In this document: positions 13,801 through 25,469 of the stretch, one piece after another
Layout: each line of letters opens with the position of its first letter
Position numbering within the stretch: position 1 is the first letter of the stretch
Source: Scortum barcoo
Lineage: Eukaryota > Chordata > Actinopteri > Centrarchiformes > Terapontidae
Reading direction: 5' to 3'
Length of the DNA: 64,000 bases
NCBI GenBank assembly: GCA_023238725.1
Contig: CM041534.1
Coordinates: forward strand, 4,972,449 to 5,036,448
Notes under the pieces: model-generated
Database searches by the model: none
Seen by the model: only the letters and a program-made list of their open reading frames with translations
What the model was told of the DNA's origin: nothing
Translations under genes and position numbers: made by a program

Positions 13801-16800
13801 ATTGTAGTGTCTTCATATTATACATAGCACCATACACTAAATGGTGCGTTTGGCACAAAGTGATTTATTGCAATATATCAATGGCCAGATTGATTGATGT
13901 TCCCCACAGCATGGTTCCTTAATGATGCTGATGTTTTAATGGCCATCCATATCGCTTTATGACAGGGTATCTCAAAAAGAAATGGCTCAGTTCCCATGAA
14001 ATATGTTGTGGATATTATGGTCCCCAGACTGATTGGGAAGAAGAGATATAAAAATCTTACTTGCAGAGTCACACTTCTCCAGAGGACAAACTTTCAAAGT
14101 CCCAGTTTAGATAGTTTAGCATCTCCCCAGTGCCACCCTCAGGACAAGATGTAGCCCCACTACTGGTTCAAGAGTAGCAAAATCATTAGGATGTTTTTTT
14201 GTTTGTGGCTGTGTAGACTTTGCAGTAGTTCCAGTGAATGTATAACAACGACTCCAGAACTACTTTCTCTTTTTTTTTTCCTCAGTACACTACCAGAAGA
14301 TTGTCCACCGGGACATCAAGCCATCTAACTTGTTACTGGGAGACGATGGCCATGTGAAGATAGCAGACTTTGGAGTCAGCAATTTTGAGCAACCAGTTTG
14401 AGGGCAACGACGCTTTGCTGTCCAGCACAGCTAGGCACTCCCGCGTTTATGGCGCCGGAGACCTGATTTCAGATACACGACCAAGAGCTTCAGCGGAAAA
14501 GTCAGAGTCAAGCCATCTAACTTGTTACTGGGAGACGATACATAAATGTGCCAAACACTGTGAAGATATCTGTGCCAGCCCAGTTTGGAGTCAGCAACCA
14601 GTTGTGAGGGCAACGACGCTTTGCTGTCCCAGCACAGCTGGTTACAGCAGCTCCCGCGTTTATGGCGCCGGAGACCCTTTAACCTCAGGGCTGGAATGAG
14701 AACACGAAAGAGCTTACACCAAGATGAGATTTCGGAGACCTTTGGCGGCCTGCTAGTCCAAGGAGCAAATAACTCTACACTGTCATACATAAATGCTGGT
14801 CTTGTCCCCTGTGCAAACTACTTTATCTGCTGCCAGCCCAGTATTGCCGGTGAGTAATGCAGCTGAGCTAACTGGTTAGCAGCATTATCAGAGTGCCTGC
14901 CTAAGAAATGGAATTAACCTCAGGGCTGGACATGAGAACCTGATTATCGATTTGGGAATGTTGCGCAAGATCATTATACTGAGATTTCAGACCTTTGGCG
15001 GCCTGCTACCGTCAAGCAAGGAGCAAATTGTCATCAGTGCATGGTCTTGTCCCCTGTGCAGGATAGCCCCCCACTCCTCCATAATGAGTGGATTTTGCCA
15101 GTAATACCACCTGCCGCCAGAACTGAGCTGACGTAATATCAGAGTCAAGAAATGGAATATCGTCATCATTCTTGCAGCGTGACCTGCATCATCGATTTGA
15201 AGTTTATGAATGTTGCAACAATCCCTTATACTGTTTCCGCTTTCACCGTCAAGCAATGATCAGTCATGGAACAGTTGTCGAGGATAACCCCCCACTCCTC
15301 CATAATGCCAGTGGATTGATTACCACCTGCCGCCACAGCTGACGTAATTCCTCCATCATTCTTGCAGCGTGAAGCATCTGTCGAAGTTTATGAATCAACA
15401 ATCCCTGCTGATTTAGGAACAGTTAACAACCAGGAACCCTCCCAGCCCCAGGTCTCAAACCTGCCATCCTATTCTTATCGTAGACTGACAGATTTTCTCA
15501 AAGAGGGGCCTTGCATGTCCGTTAAAGACGTGCCAGAATAGAATATTTGATTGCAGACAGAGAGCATGCAAGAGCCATTCAAGTGCCTCAGCCTGCTGTT
15601 TCCTCAGGCTATCAAGAAGTATGTGCAATCATACCAGCCCCTTTTTTTCCTGGTTGGGATTTATCCAGGCCGTTCCCCAGAGACCTTTGTGTCCACTATG
15701 CACCAACATCTGTGATTTTGGTGTAAATCAGCAGTGAAATTAATATCTGACACTCGGATGTCACTGAAACCCTGCAGCATCCAGACAGATTATGCAGGTT
15801 CAGAGGCCAAGTTTTATCATTTCATATCTATCAAGGAATAGAAATGGATTTATAGGAGACGTGTTCACACAGCGAGGGAGAGAGGAAGACAAAGAGCCTG
15901 ATGGAGAGGCGCAAGGGCACCGTTATCTGATCTGATCAGACACATCCATTTCCAAGGTATCAGACAGTAGACGTCCCCAAAATATGACCTTAAAATGTCC
16001 CATAAATCACTGTAGGCAGTCTGATTCAAGTCGCTGTTTGTTTGGGGATGTTCAGGTGGCTGCAGCTTGTTTCTGAATGTGTTTTTTTCAGCCTGTTTGT
16101 CATTATGTCACATTTAATGTGCCTATTGTCGCTTTCTTAAAGGCGCTGGACGTGTGGGCCATGGGAGTCACTCTCTACTGTTTCGTCTTTGGGAAGGTAA
16201 GTCTGCACATTTTCCATCTCTCAGTCACTTACCAACATCTGGTACGCAGGAGGTAACAGTAAAGGCTGGGATAAGTGTTCATTTCACAGAGTCCCATGGT
16301 TGTTATCAGCACCCAGGATAGCTTCTGTTGGAACACTATCTATGACCAATTTTGTGTGTTTGGGTCTTGTGGCTTCATTTATTTATTTATTTGTTTTATT
16401 CATGAGTGCTAGAAGGTGATCACAGCTGTTGTTTGCCTTGGTTGTCTTGAGGGACACAGGTTTTCTGGCACCGCAGTAACTCAGTGTACCTTCCATGTGT
16501 TTTTCACTGTTTTTCCTCCGCTCCACCTGCAGTGCCCGTTTATTGACGAGTACATATTGGCTTTGCACAACAAGATAAGGACCAAGCTTGTGGATTTCCC
16601 AGAAACGTAAGTCTATCTCCTGCGCTCTCCCCTCTCCTCCGCCTTATTAAGAGAGACAGCCACCTCCAGTCCACAGCTGTCCTTCCGTCGTCATTGTCCT
16701 CCCTGTTTATCTCCTCATCTGCATCTCAGCTGCAAAAAGCATTTTCTTTGATTTTTTTTTTCAGTTATGAATTGCAAGTACAAAAATATGAAAAAAAATA

Positions 16801-19800
16801 TGCCAGCACACAGTAAATTTCACCTGCATGTGATCAAAACTTGAAATGAAAAAGCAAATGCAGGCATCGGCGGCCGTGCTTCCCCCTCTCCTCCCTTTGC
16901 CTAAAAGGTTCAAGAAAAATGTGGAGAGTCCCTCAGAGGAATAACACTGAAAATACAGAGAGAGAACAAGAGACAGGGAGCTAAGAAAAAGGCTGGCAGC
17001 TGTGATAGACTGAGGGAACACGCCGATGAAGAATAAACACAGCACATGTGAAGGGGCTATTAGTGGCAGTTGAAGTACGTGTCGGGACAGGGTGTTATGT
17101 TGTTAACGGCAAGTGTCTTCGCCCAGTGGGCTCAAGAGACTGGCGGAAAGCTCATTCAAACGTCCCCCTCATCCCGCTGAACGGAACATCACATCGCCTA
17201 ATGGATTCATCTCCACAACGTGCCAATCAATGACAGTTAACGGCACCTTGTTGTCAGCACTGATGGGGCCATTATATCGTAGGTGTAGCTCATTTAACGT
17301 TGCCACTGACAACGTTAAATGAGCTCACAAAAATCTGTTTCACTGGGATACTAATACCTCCTATTTCTTATTTTATTTTTTTCAGTATCAGAGAAATTCA
17401 ACATTGATATTTCGTCTTCATAAACATTATAAACTCAGTTATTGTTAATGGGACGGGTTTTATCTCACTGTTCCGAATACTTCAGTGCACTGATTTTGCT
17501 CACAGTGGCTCATTAAGGCTTAAGCAGAACAAAATGTCCTGTAAATCTGTTCCCAACCTTTTTTGTACGTACCCGCACAGCCCTGTCAGATGAGCTCAGG
17601 TCTTTAAAGCTTGTGATTTCTTTTCTTTTTTTTTTTCAAAGTGGTTGAGCTACTCCACAATCTTCCCACATTCCCCCAAGCAACTGCAGAGCCACCCTGG
17701 GATACAGGCAGCCGTGGTCGTGAATCACTGCCGTTAATTGTTTCCAATTATTTTCTTCATCAACAACTACATTAAGTTTATTGAGTTATACATAGGCAGC
17801 AGAAATATCCATGGGTCATCATCGTCTTTGTCATTCGCTCTCATGCTCAGCTGAGTGTACACTCAACCGTATACTGAGTGATAGGAAGTGACAGGCATTC
17901 TCTCCAGAGGTGAGAAAATAAGAACTTCCATGTTTCAGTGTTTTCTTTTGTCCAGTGAGTGCAATGGCTAACTGCACACTGGATAAACATCCTGCTGCTT
18001 GCTTTACTTCTGCAAGCAAGTTAGCAGAGCACATGTGAGTACACTCGTTCACGTGAATTTGATTTACTGATATGAACAGCCTTTAGTGCTTCCTGCTGGG
18101 TTAGTGCCCTCCCTCAAGCACTCAATCAACCTATAGCAGAGCTCCAGAGGTGTCAGAGATGAATCTTTCCAACATAATACATGTTGATGCTTCAAGATAC
18201 TGAAACATGCAAAAAATAAATGTTATATATTTCTCTTACACACACACAGTCTGCTGTTCTTCATTTTGAGTGAGGATTCGAAGATATTCAACCATCTGAG
18301 AAGGAGTACAGATGGAGTATGCTGGCTCCTTTAAACTACCTATTCTAGTTTGGATCAGTGGCTGGGAACCCGCCTCAAGGGTTTTGCAAAATAAATCTGA
18401 GGGGCCATGAGATAATTAACAGGGTAAGATAGAAGAAAAAAATTCATTAGTATTTCTTATCTAATCTTTGCTTTTTACTTGGAGAAATACTAGGAAGCTT
18501 TACCTCTCATGGCCTCTAGAAATTATTGAAATTAAACAAACTAAGAAAGCATATTCACTGTTTGGTTTTTGAATTGCTCACAACCCAAAGACATGCAACC
18601 TGTGATAAGATATTTTAAGTAGACATAGATTCTTTTTAAGTTGTCACAGGGTTGGGAAACGGTGTTGTAGGAAATCAGACTTCAATCTGTTTTTAATGGC
18701 CTGTAATAAAGAGTGCCTAATATGATAATAATGCTCATCATGTATAAAACAACCTGGTCCATGTAATAATAATAATAATAATAATATATTTTATTTATAT
18801 AGCACTTTAAAAAACATAAGGTTACAAAGTGCTTCACAGGCAGGTTAAAAACACACATACAGTGCAAAGTCAACACACAAAAGACATACAAACAACATAC
18901 ACACAAATACACAAAAAAGAAAGTCATAAAAAAGTATAATCAAGATCCCAGTGACGGAAATGAGGTAAAGGGAGGGAGAGTCATGGGAAGACTAACCTGT
19001 AGAAGTGGGTTTTTAGGAACCATTTAAAACAGAGGACAGATTCACCGGATCTAATTGACTGTGGGAGGCTGTTCCAGAAGTCGAAGGAGCTGCAACCTCG
19101 AAGGCACGGTCACCTCTAGTCTTTAAGATTGGAACAGGGGACAGATAGAAGACCTTGGTCTGATGACCGGAGTGGACGGCGGCTAGAGTCTAGGGGATCA
19201 GTAACTCTGATAAATAATCAGGGGCCAGACTGTGTAAGGCTTTATATGTAATGAGAAGTATCTTGAAGTTCAATTCTGAATTTTAGTGGAAGCCAGTGAA
19301 GGGATGCGAAGGACTGGGGTGATGTGGGAATGGTGATTAGTGTTAGTCAGAACCCTAGCTGCAGCATTTTGTACTAGTTGAGAGACGGGCAAGAGAAGAT
19401 TGAGAGATGCATGTGAAGAGAGAATTACAGTAATCTAAACGAGAAAAGATTAAGGTGTGCACTAAAAGTTCTATGTGTTTCACTGATAGTACAGATTTAA
19501 GTTTTGCAATGTTTCTTAACTGGAAGAAGCAGGAAATTTGGAAATAGGCCTATAATTAGCTAGGACTGTTGCATCTAGGGAGGATCTTTTGAGGAGAAAA
19601 AAAACCCTGGCAATCTTGAAATGATCTGGTACGCAGCCAGAGGAGGGATTGATTGACAATAGACAGAAGGCAGGGGGAAATGACTGGCAGGATGTCTTTA
19701 AGAAATTTAGCCTGGATTATGTCACCAGGGCAGGACGAAGAGCGCATATGGGAAATTGGGATCCACAATTTCCCACAGACGACTCTGATGTCCACGATCT

Positions 19801-21778
19801 CATCATGTAACACTTGCACAAAGAAGCCTGTCTCCATAAGGTGTCCCCAAATCAATTTTCTTGTGTCTCATGCAGATCAAAGATCAGCGAAGAGCTGCGG
19901 ACTCTGATTTTGCGGATGCTGGACAAGAACCCAGACACCAGGATCACCATCCCCGAGATCAAGGTAACATAGAGAGAAAGGTGGCTGTGAAAGGACACCG
20001 TGAGCTCAGTCACTTATTGTTCAGAAGCTCATTTGAGCATGATAACAACGAGGATGTCATTGTTTCGTGTTCAGGCACAACATGACTGTGCTTTTCTCTC
20101 CTGTGATTGGCTCAGAAGGCTCTGACCTCACTGTGGTACATACAAAAGGGTTTATTAGACTGGCTGTGTTGCCCCAGGCATGATGAAACCTGTTTGTCCC
20201 CATGGAGGACTGTGCTAGAACTGAGTCAGTATGAGGAGTGCAGGGAGGTCCAGGACCAGCCATGACAGATGACATTCCCCTCTCCCCACTGTGTTTCCAT
20301 GACACAATCTAATCATGTGTCAGTGAGTCATTTTCTCACCAGAGACTCTGTTTGTGTTTATGGGACAAGAGATAATTAGGCTGTTAGGCATCAGGCGAAA
20401 CTACACAAATGCATCTCTGAATAAAAACCCTTTAAATTCTTTAAATAGACGACAAAAAACACTGACAACTTGTAATGTAACAATTGAATTTAATGCAGTT
20501 ACATTTAAATTTGTTAATTCAAAGCAAAATCAGGTTTGAGCCCCTGTGCTACTCTGTGTATTTACTTGCATTATCATTGTTAAATTTTTTTAATCCTTAT
20601 ATACGTCACATACTTTTTTTCAGTTCAACTTATGGTATAATAATAAACTTTCCAAAGCTCAAGTTGCATTATGCAGATAACCTATCAAGAAAAGCATTGT
20701 TTCTGTATATGTATTTCCTTCGATATTTATGCTCACTGATTAGAAACATTAGCTGATTTACTGGTGTGTTCCTGGATTGTGTGGATTTTTGACTTGGGAT
20801 ATTGAAGAAAAGTGGTCTTCCCGTAGCCTTATTTCTGAAGTATCATTTGTGATGTTAACTGTTGATGAAGTTTGAATTAAAAAAAAAAAACAGCATTCAC
20901 ATTTTTTAGTCATTTTTGTCAGATCTTCCCATCTAGCACCTGAATGCACCATGGAGATATTCAATATGTTTCGTTATTGTATCAATCAATCACATGAAAG
21001 GACCAGAACCAACAATTGATTAATCCATTACACGTTTCCTCATTTACGATGAACACTGGAACTGCAGTTTTTCTTGCATCAATCCCAGAAATAACATCCT
21101 TCTCCCGCAAATACTCCCAAGAGCCAAAGTAGTTCCCAACAAATGCAATATTTACTCATGTGTGAGCAACCTTTGTGAAAAGGAAAGGCAGATACTGAGC
21201 CTTTTTTAGAAAGTAAAGCTTATATTTATGATGCAGTTTTTGAAGAGCAGGAATGAATCGGCTGGATCTGAGAGCCACAGTCAGGCTGGTGAAGCCTATG
21301 TTGAGAGACTGATTTACATACTGTTTTTGTGTTTTTGTGAGATCTGACACTAACAAACCAAACATATAATTACTTAAAAATCAATATGAGAAGATGTACA
21401 TTTGGATGTATGTAATGGACGTACCTTTGACAAAAATAAACTCAGCTGGTTGGTCACTGTGATGAATTATCTGTCTCAAGTAACTTTCAGAGTCCGTCGA
21501 GTTGGGAGTTGGGTCTTTGTAGCATAACAATATTAATCAAAACAGATGGCTGCCTGGCTGGTAGACAACTCTCCATAAAAATGTAAAATATGCATGATGT
21601 GCGGTGCAAGGACTAAATCATGAATAAAAACTGCAGTCACCCCATGGAATATTTTAACCATGAAGCCACTTGAGAGCCAAACTCCCTGTAAAGATGTACA
21701 GCCCCAATCTACTATACTTAACAGACCATGGATCACAGATACACTATAAAATGTATGTCATGTCATGTTATTACACTG

Positions 21779-21826
<48 letters not shown>

Positions 21827-24800
21827 CAGATGGACCAGTGGGTGACCCAGGGAGGCACTGACCCCCTGCCTCTGGAGGAGGAGCACTGCTCTGTGGTGGA
21901 GGTTACGGAGGAGGACATCCAGAACTCGGTCAAGTTTGTTCCCAGCCTCTCTGCAGTGGTAAGGAGCCCTGAGTGTCCCGCATTCACCGAGCACTTTGAT
22001 GTCAAATTGATACATTTAGACTCATCATTTCCAGGTGAGGTGAAGCCCTAAGAGTGGCTGCTCCTTAACAGCTGCTGCCCCCTGTTAACCATAAATGGGG
22101 CAAAATACAGCAGCACAGTCATTTTACCTCACCTCACACTCACCTCTTAAAGCTTTTCTTGTGGTTGACCACTATTTCAACCCAGTTTCACAGAACAGTT
22201 TTAAACTCTGCTGTAGTAAGTGTCCTTCACATAAACCCAGCCACAAATATAGATGGCAGAGGAACATCTTTCCTGAAAAGGTTAAACCACCTGCCTCCAT
22301 AAATGCTCTAAAGTTGCATTAGCTTGAAAACAAGCTCACATAGGGGCGTAGAAACATTGACACACAAACCCTCCTGCTCTTTACCATCAACACATATATC
22401 AGACACTTGATATATGTTGGATGTTACACAAAAGCTCAGACACCTGCAGTGTGTTCAGGCAAATTATCACTGTTAATAAAGTATGGTATATCAATAAAGG
22501 ATGCAAAGTTAAATACGACTGCAGTGCATCATTAAAAGGTATTTATGTATATATATTTTTACTAATACTATAAAGAGTGTAATAAAACATGATGATTTTT
22601 CCTTTCAAACCCATCAGTCATCTGGGAATGAATGCATTCACTTGTCTTACCTCAAAACAGGTGTTTCCTCCTCACCAGTTTCTCTGCAAAACCATCCATC
22701 ACCTTAATAAAATCCATGTTATTATGTTATAATAATTTATAGTTTTCTGCTTGGAATGTTAAACATTTACCATATGTTACTTCTGAGGCATGAACATAAT
22801 TTCTCATGCTGGTTTCTCCATAAGAGCTCACATATTTTGGTTTGATTTAGTGTAACAATGACGTAACTCGGAAATCCATCCACCGTTTTCTCTGTGCAGA
22901 GCCTCAAGGTAAAGACAGAAAAGAGACGTTTTGCACTTCTTTGTAACCATCCTGTACTTGTGAATGTTACAGATCTTGGTGAGAGCCATGCTGAGGAAGC
23001 GCTCCTTCAGTAACCCCTTTGAGTGTCCGAGCAGGAGGGAGGAGAGGTCCATGTCTGCACCTGGCAGCCTGCTCATGTAAGCACCCGTGTTTCAGCTGCT
23101 TGATAGTCACCCATGTTCAGATCTCCTTTGTACATTTAGTACTTACACACCTCATCCATGAAGATAAAAAGCAAAAATCAAACCACACAGGCCCATTTTT
23201 ACTGCAGAGACTGCTTAAGATTCTGACACAGATCTATACTTCACACCTGTCTCCTCTTTCTGCTGTTTCAGGTTAACTAGCATTCATTCCTGCAGCAGCT
23301 GCTGCTGCTGCTTTGGGTTGCCATAGCACCATAATTCATTCTTTCATTGTATGCAGTGGAGCTTACAGCTTTTATAAGTGTTTCTTTGTGTGTTGCTTTC
23401 AGCATTCAAGGGTAGAAAGATTCAGAGTGACACAGAATAATACAAACCACCGGTGCCTCAGGCTGACCTTGGGTTTTCTGTTACATGGATCGAAAGCATC
23501 ACGTGGGGAAATAGCCAATCATCTTACCCCGTCGTGAGATTTCAAAGTGTACAGCCGAGGGCAAAGTGGAGCAGAGATGTACCTTGCTGCACTGCGAGTA
23601 CCACCGAGACAGTAATCTGTGTTATGTGTCCAGCGGACTTTGTCATGAAGATGGACCACTGAGGCGCTGTATGTGGAGGAGACGCTAATCTCCTTTTGTG
23701 AGGGCTAAATTAGATGATTTCCCCTTGATCTAGGCAGAGGTTTCCCCTGTTGCACTCTACACAGTCACAGAGCTGCTATCTGAGGTGAAGGTGCTTTCAG
23801 AGGACTGATAGGGAGTTTGAAACAATACTGCCCCCTGCTGGATAATAAAAAAACAAGGCTTTGTGCATCTGAGGGTCAGTCATGAAGCCAACTGGAATAT
23901 TCTGAATGTACATTGCTGCAGCTTGGTTACATGGTTTCTGAATCCTAAGATTCAGGGCATCATGAATAATAAACCTTGTTGATTAACGGGATAATTACAA
24001 AAGCCCCTACGCAACCACATTATGCCTTATGAGTAGAATTTTATCATCTGTTTGAACCACTTTAAATGTAGTTTTCTATGTACACATGGGGCCACCACAT
24101 AGTACATGAGCAGCCTCTGAGAGCCTCTGCATCAGAACTCATTTCTGCAAACAAATTTCTGCATCAAAACAATTATTTACTGAATGGAAGATAGAAGGGC
24201 TGAAAGATAAAAGTATTGTTTCCTCTAAAGTGAAAGAGAAAGAGAAAATCACTATGGAATCACGTGGTCTGATGATTGTTGAAGTTGTGGGATCATAAAT
24301 AGACTCATTTAAAACAGGATACTCAAAATCAGAACAGCTGAGGCCATGATAACCTGACTTTGTGTGTGGATCTAGTTAAAAAAAAATGGATCCTACATTT
24401 TCTCATAATGCAACTTGATATTGTCTTTAGTTAGACTTACCTCAACTCGTAAGCACATCTTCTTCTGCGATAACCCTGATGACATCACTATGACATCATC
24501 AGGGTTCATTTCTCAGAACTATTTTCACAGGCTGAGAAGAACTCGAAGTGATGAGCAAACTGAACTTGATTGGTAGAATTAGTGATTATTGTCAAAAACT
24601 AATGAGATGTTTAATTAATGTTGATCATTTTTGTCTTAGCCTGAAATCCTGAAATATTCTGTTTATATGGGTATAAAATACAAACACAAACTATTCTTCA
24701 CATTTTACAGATACAGTAACTTAAGCTGCTGCTTAACTTGTGATCTAAAGGATTGAAAGACTTATCAGAATTGTCATTGATTATTATTGAAGCCACACAT

Positions 24801-25343
24801 AGCACCTTCACACTGAGGAGGTGAAGTGTGCAGGGGGGCGGTCATCTCCACCAGCGACCATGCCTTTGAGCCCCCCCCCCCGTCACCATTGCCCTCTCAC
24901 CTGTGACTTTTCCATCTTTTCTCCCACTTCGCTGCAGGGACTCGTGGCCCTTCCGGCCCTCTTTAAAACTTCACCCTTCACTCAGGTAACACTGTCTGGC
25001 ACGCTGTCTGTCCAACATCTACCAGCCGCCGTGCCCATCATCACCTTTGACCCCCCTCAGCTCGCGCTTATCCCCATCATGAGACTTGATGGAGCAGCCC
25101 TTCCCCAGCTGTCATCGTCCGAGAGTTTTGTCATTTCTCCCCGCTGCTGCCATTAAATGCTGTGTTACATGGATAAAGCATTCGTGTTTTTAACAATCAT
25201 CATGTAACAAAAAAAAAAAGCAAAGAGCTTCTCTGGTTACCCTGCTGCATTTGGAGAGATAAAGCATTTGCTTAATAGTATAATGATGTAGATCTCTGCC
25301 CTCACTGCGGCTGTGCAGCTTAAAATCACTGCTCACACTGACT

Positions 25344-25378
<35 letters not shown>

Positions 25379-25469
25379 TTTTATTTGTGCTTTCAGAAAG
25401 GGCAGCACAGGAGATGGACCCAGAGAAGGAGAGCTGGAGGACCTGCATGAAGACGAGCCCTCCTCTTGA
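4872..25469 (+). CDS. camkk1: Calcium/calmodulin-dependent protein kinase kinase 1 (5'-partial in window)
   Basis: CaMKK1 is a cytosolic Ser/Thr kinase that phosphorylates the activation loops of CaMKI, CaMKIV and others after Ca2+/calmodulin binding. Exons seen: 4872-4923 (AMKVVSKKKL, ATP-site Lys), 6433-6566 (Arg/Pro-rich RP insert RRPPPRG, then VYQEIAILKKLDHVNIVKL), 9474-9510, 9910-9931, 11719-11808, the damaged exon from 14286 (HRDIKPSN, IADFGVSN, GTPAFMAPE), 16143-16196 (ALDVWAMGVTLYCFVFGK), 16533-16606, 19876-19963 (RMLDKNPDTRI), 21830-21958 (EEEHCSVVEVTEE), 22973-23076 (calmodulin-binding segment with RKRSFSNPFE) and 25397-25469 (stop TGA). Phases agree at every junction except those touching the exons at 11719 and 14286. 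CAMKK1 rather than CAMKK2 is indicated by IVHRD, NQFEGNDA, SSTAG and EEEHCSVV. The N-terminal exons are missing from the window. Two frame-breaking defects are described separately. The gene is convergent with p2rx1. Confidence 0.95.
7207..7790. repeat. Dispersed repeat with GAACACACT tandem tract
   Basis: The block is rich in AGGACAGG, GGAAGTGA and AACACAAGGAAC strings and lies in a camkk1 intron. Near its end (about 7683-7722) a unit close to GAACACACT is repeated four times. The style matches long purine-rich non-autonomous elements common in fish introns, but I cannot name the family or prove its termini. Minus-strand open frames here simply translate the repeat. Confidence 0.5.
11719..11808 (+). 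other. camkk1: camkk1 exon with apparent one-base insertion
   Basis: The acceptor TTGTAG precedes GPVMEVPTDNPLSEEQARLY, followed by FRDVILG. The exon then reads GIGVL, where CaMKKs have G-I/L-E-Y-L. The genomic string is GGCATAGGAGTACT before the donor GTAAGT. Deleting one G restores GGC-ATA-GAG-TAC-T, and that T completes the codon with TA at the start of the next exon to give LHYQKIVHRD. As written, the exon ends two bases into a codon and the next exon would be read out of frame. The rest of the exon is intact. Confidence 0.8.
14286..15420 (+). other. camkk1: camkk1 catalytic exon inside a sliding-duplication tract
   Basis: An acceptor ending TTTCCTCAG leads into HYQKIVHRDIKPSNLLLGDD and IADFGVSN, the catalytic loop and DFG motif. 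From about 14379 the frame is disturbed by small insertions, for example an 8-bp TTTTGAGC-like insertion before CAACCAG and an extra A before GGCACTCCC. The expected donor (GGAAAG followed by GT) reads GGAAAAGTCAG at about 14485. From 14500 the exon text restarts (CCATCTAACTTGTTACTGGG), and successive short blocks recur in the same order to about 15420. No clean complete exon exists in either copy. The simplest reading is an unpolished or mis-joined assembly patch. A real local rearrangement is possible. Confidence 0.8.
17287..17325. repeat. Perfect inverted repeat, 16-bp arms
   Basis: The left arm AGCTCATTTAACGTTG (17287-17302) and right arm CAACGTTAAATGAGCT (17310-17325) are exact reverse complements around the 7-nt loop CCACTGA. 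It lies deep in a camkk1 intron. It could be a small MITE terminus pair or a simple hairpin; nothing else marks it. Confidence 0.85.
18766..19850. mobile_element. Degenerate teleost-type retroelement in camkk1 intron
   Basis: The block opens with (ATA)n, then a TTTATATAGCACTTTAA motif and AGGTTACAAAGTGCTTCACA. It continues through about 1 kb containing AGGCTGTTCCAGA, AGGCTTTATATGTAA, AGCTGCAGCATTTTGTAC and ATTACAGTAATC. I recognise this order from a widespread fish interspersed repeat, though I cannot assign a class with certainty. Both strands are riddled with stops. Its far end lies within about 25 bp of the camkk1 exon at 19876, so it forms much of the upstream splice context. Confidence 0.65.
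21782..21824 (+). repeat. (TG)21 microsatellite at a camkk1 splice acceptor
   Basis: An uninterrupted TG run occupies the place of the polypyrimidine tract and is followed only by TTCAG and the exon start at 21830. See finding. Confidence 0.95.
24472..24506. repeat. Imperfect inverted repeat with CRE-like core
   Basis: The outer arms AACCCTGATGA and TCATCAGGGTT are exact reverse complements. The interior contains two copies of ATGACATCA-like sequence. It lies in the camkk1 intron between 23077 and 25396. Confidence 0.7.
24938..24985 (+). CDS. camkk1: Candidate 48-nt cassette exon of camkk1
   Basis: The sequence has a textbook acceptor (CTCCCACTTCGCTGCAG) and donor (CAG followed by GTAACA). 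It is 48 nt long, so it keeps the reading frame. Entering with AT from the exon ending at 23076, it reads M-DSWPFRPSLKLHPSL and joins the last exon as RKGSTGDG. Skipping it joins 23076 directly to 25397, also in frame (IKGSTGDG). I do not recall a mammalian counterpart of this peptide. The evidence is splice signals and phase only, with no homology. Confidence 0.55.
25345..25375 (+). repeat. (CT)n microsatellite before the last camkk1 exon
   Basis: About 15 CT units sit about 20 bp upstream of the acceptor of the terminal exon and add to its pyrimidine tract. Confidence 0.9.

Noticed and set aside
14370..14857. Open frames of 90-119 codons over the damaged camkk1 exon
   Set aside because: They are off-frame translations of the duplicated camkk1 exon text, not separate genes.
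4872..25469. Assignment of the kinase as CAMKK2
   Set aside because: Residues IVHRD, LLGDDGHVK, NQFEGNDA, SSTAG and EEEHCSVV follow CAMKK1, and the adjacent receptor is P2X1 rather than P2X4/P2X7.
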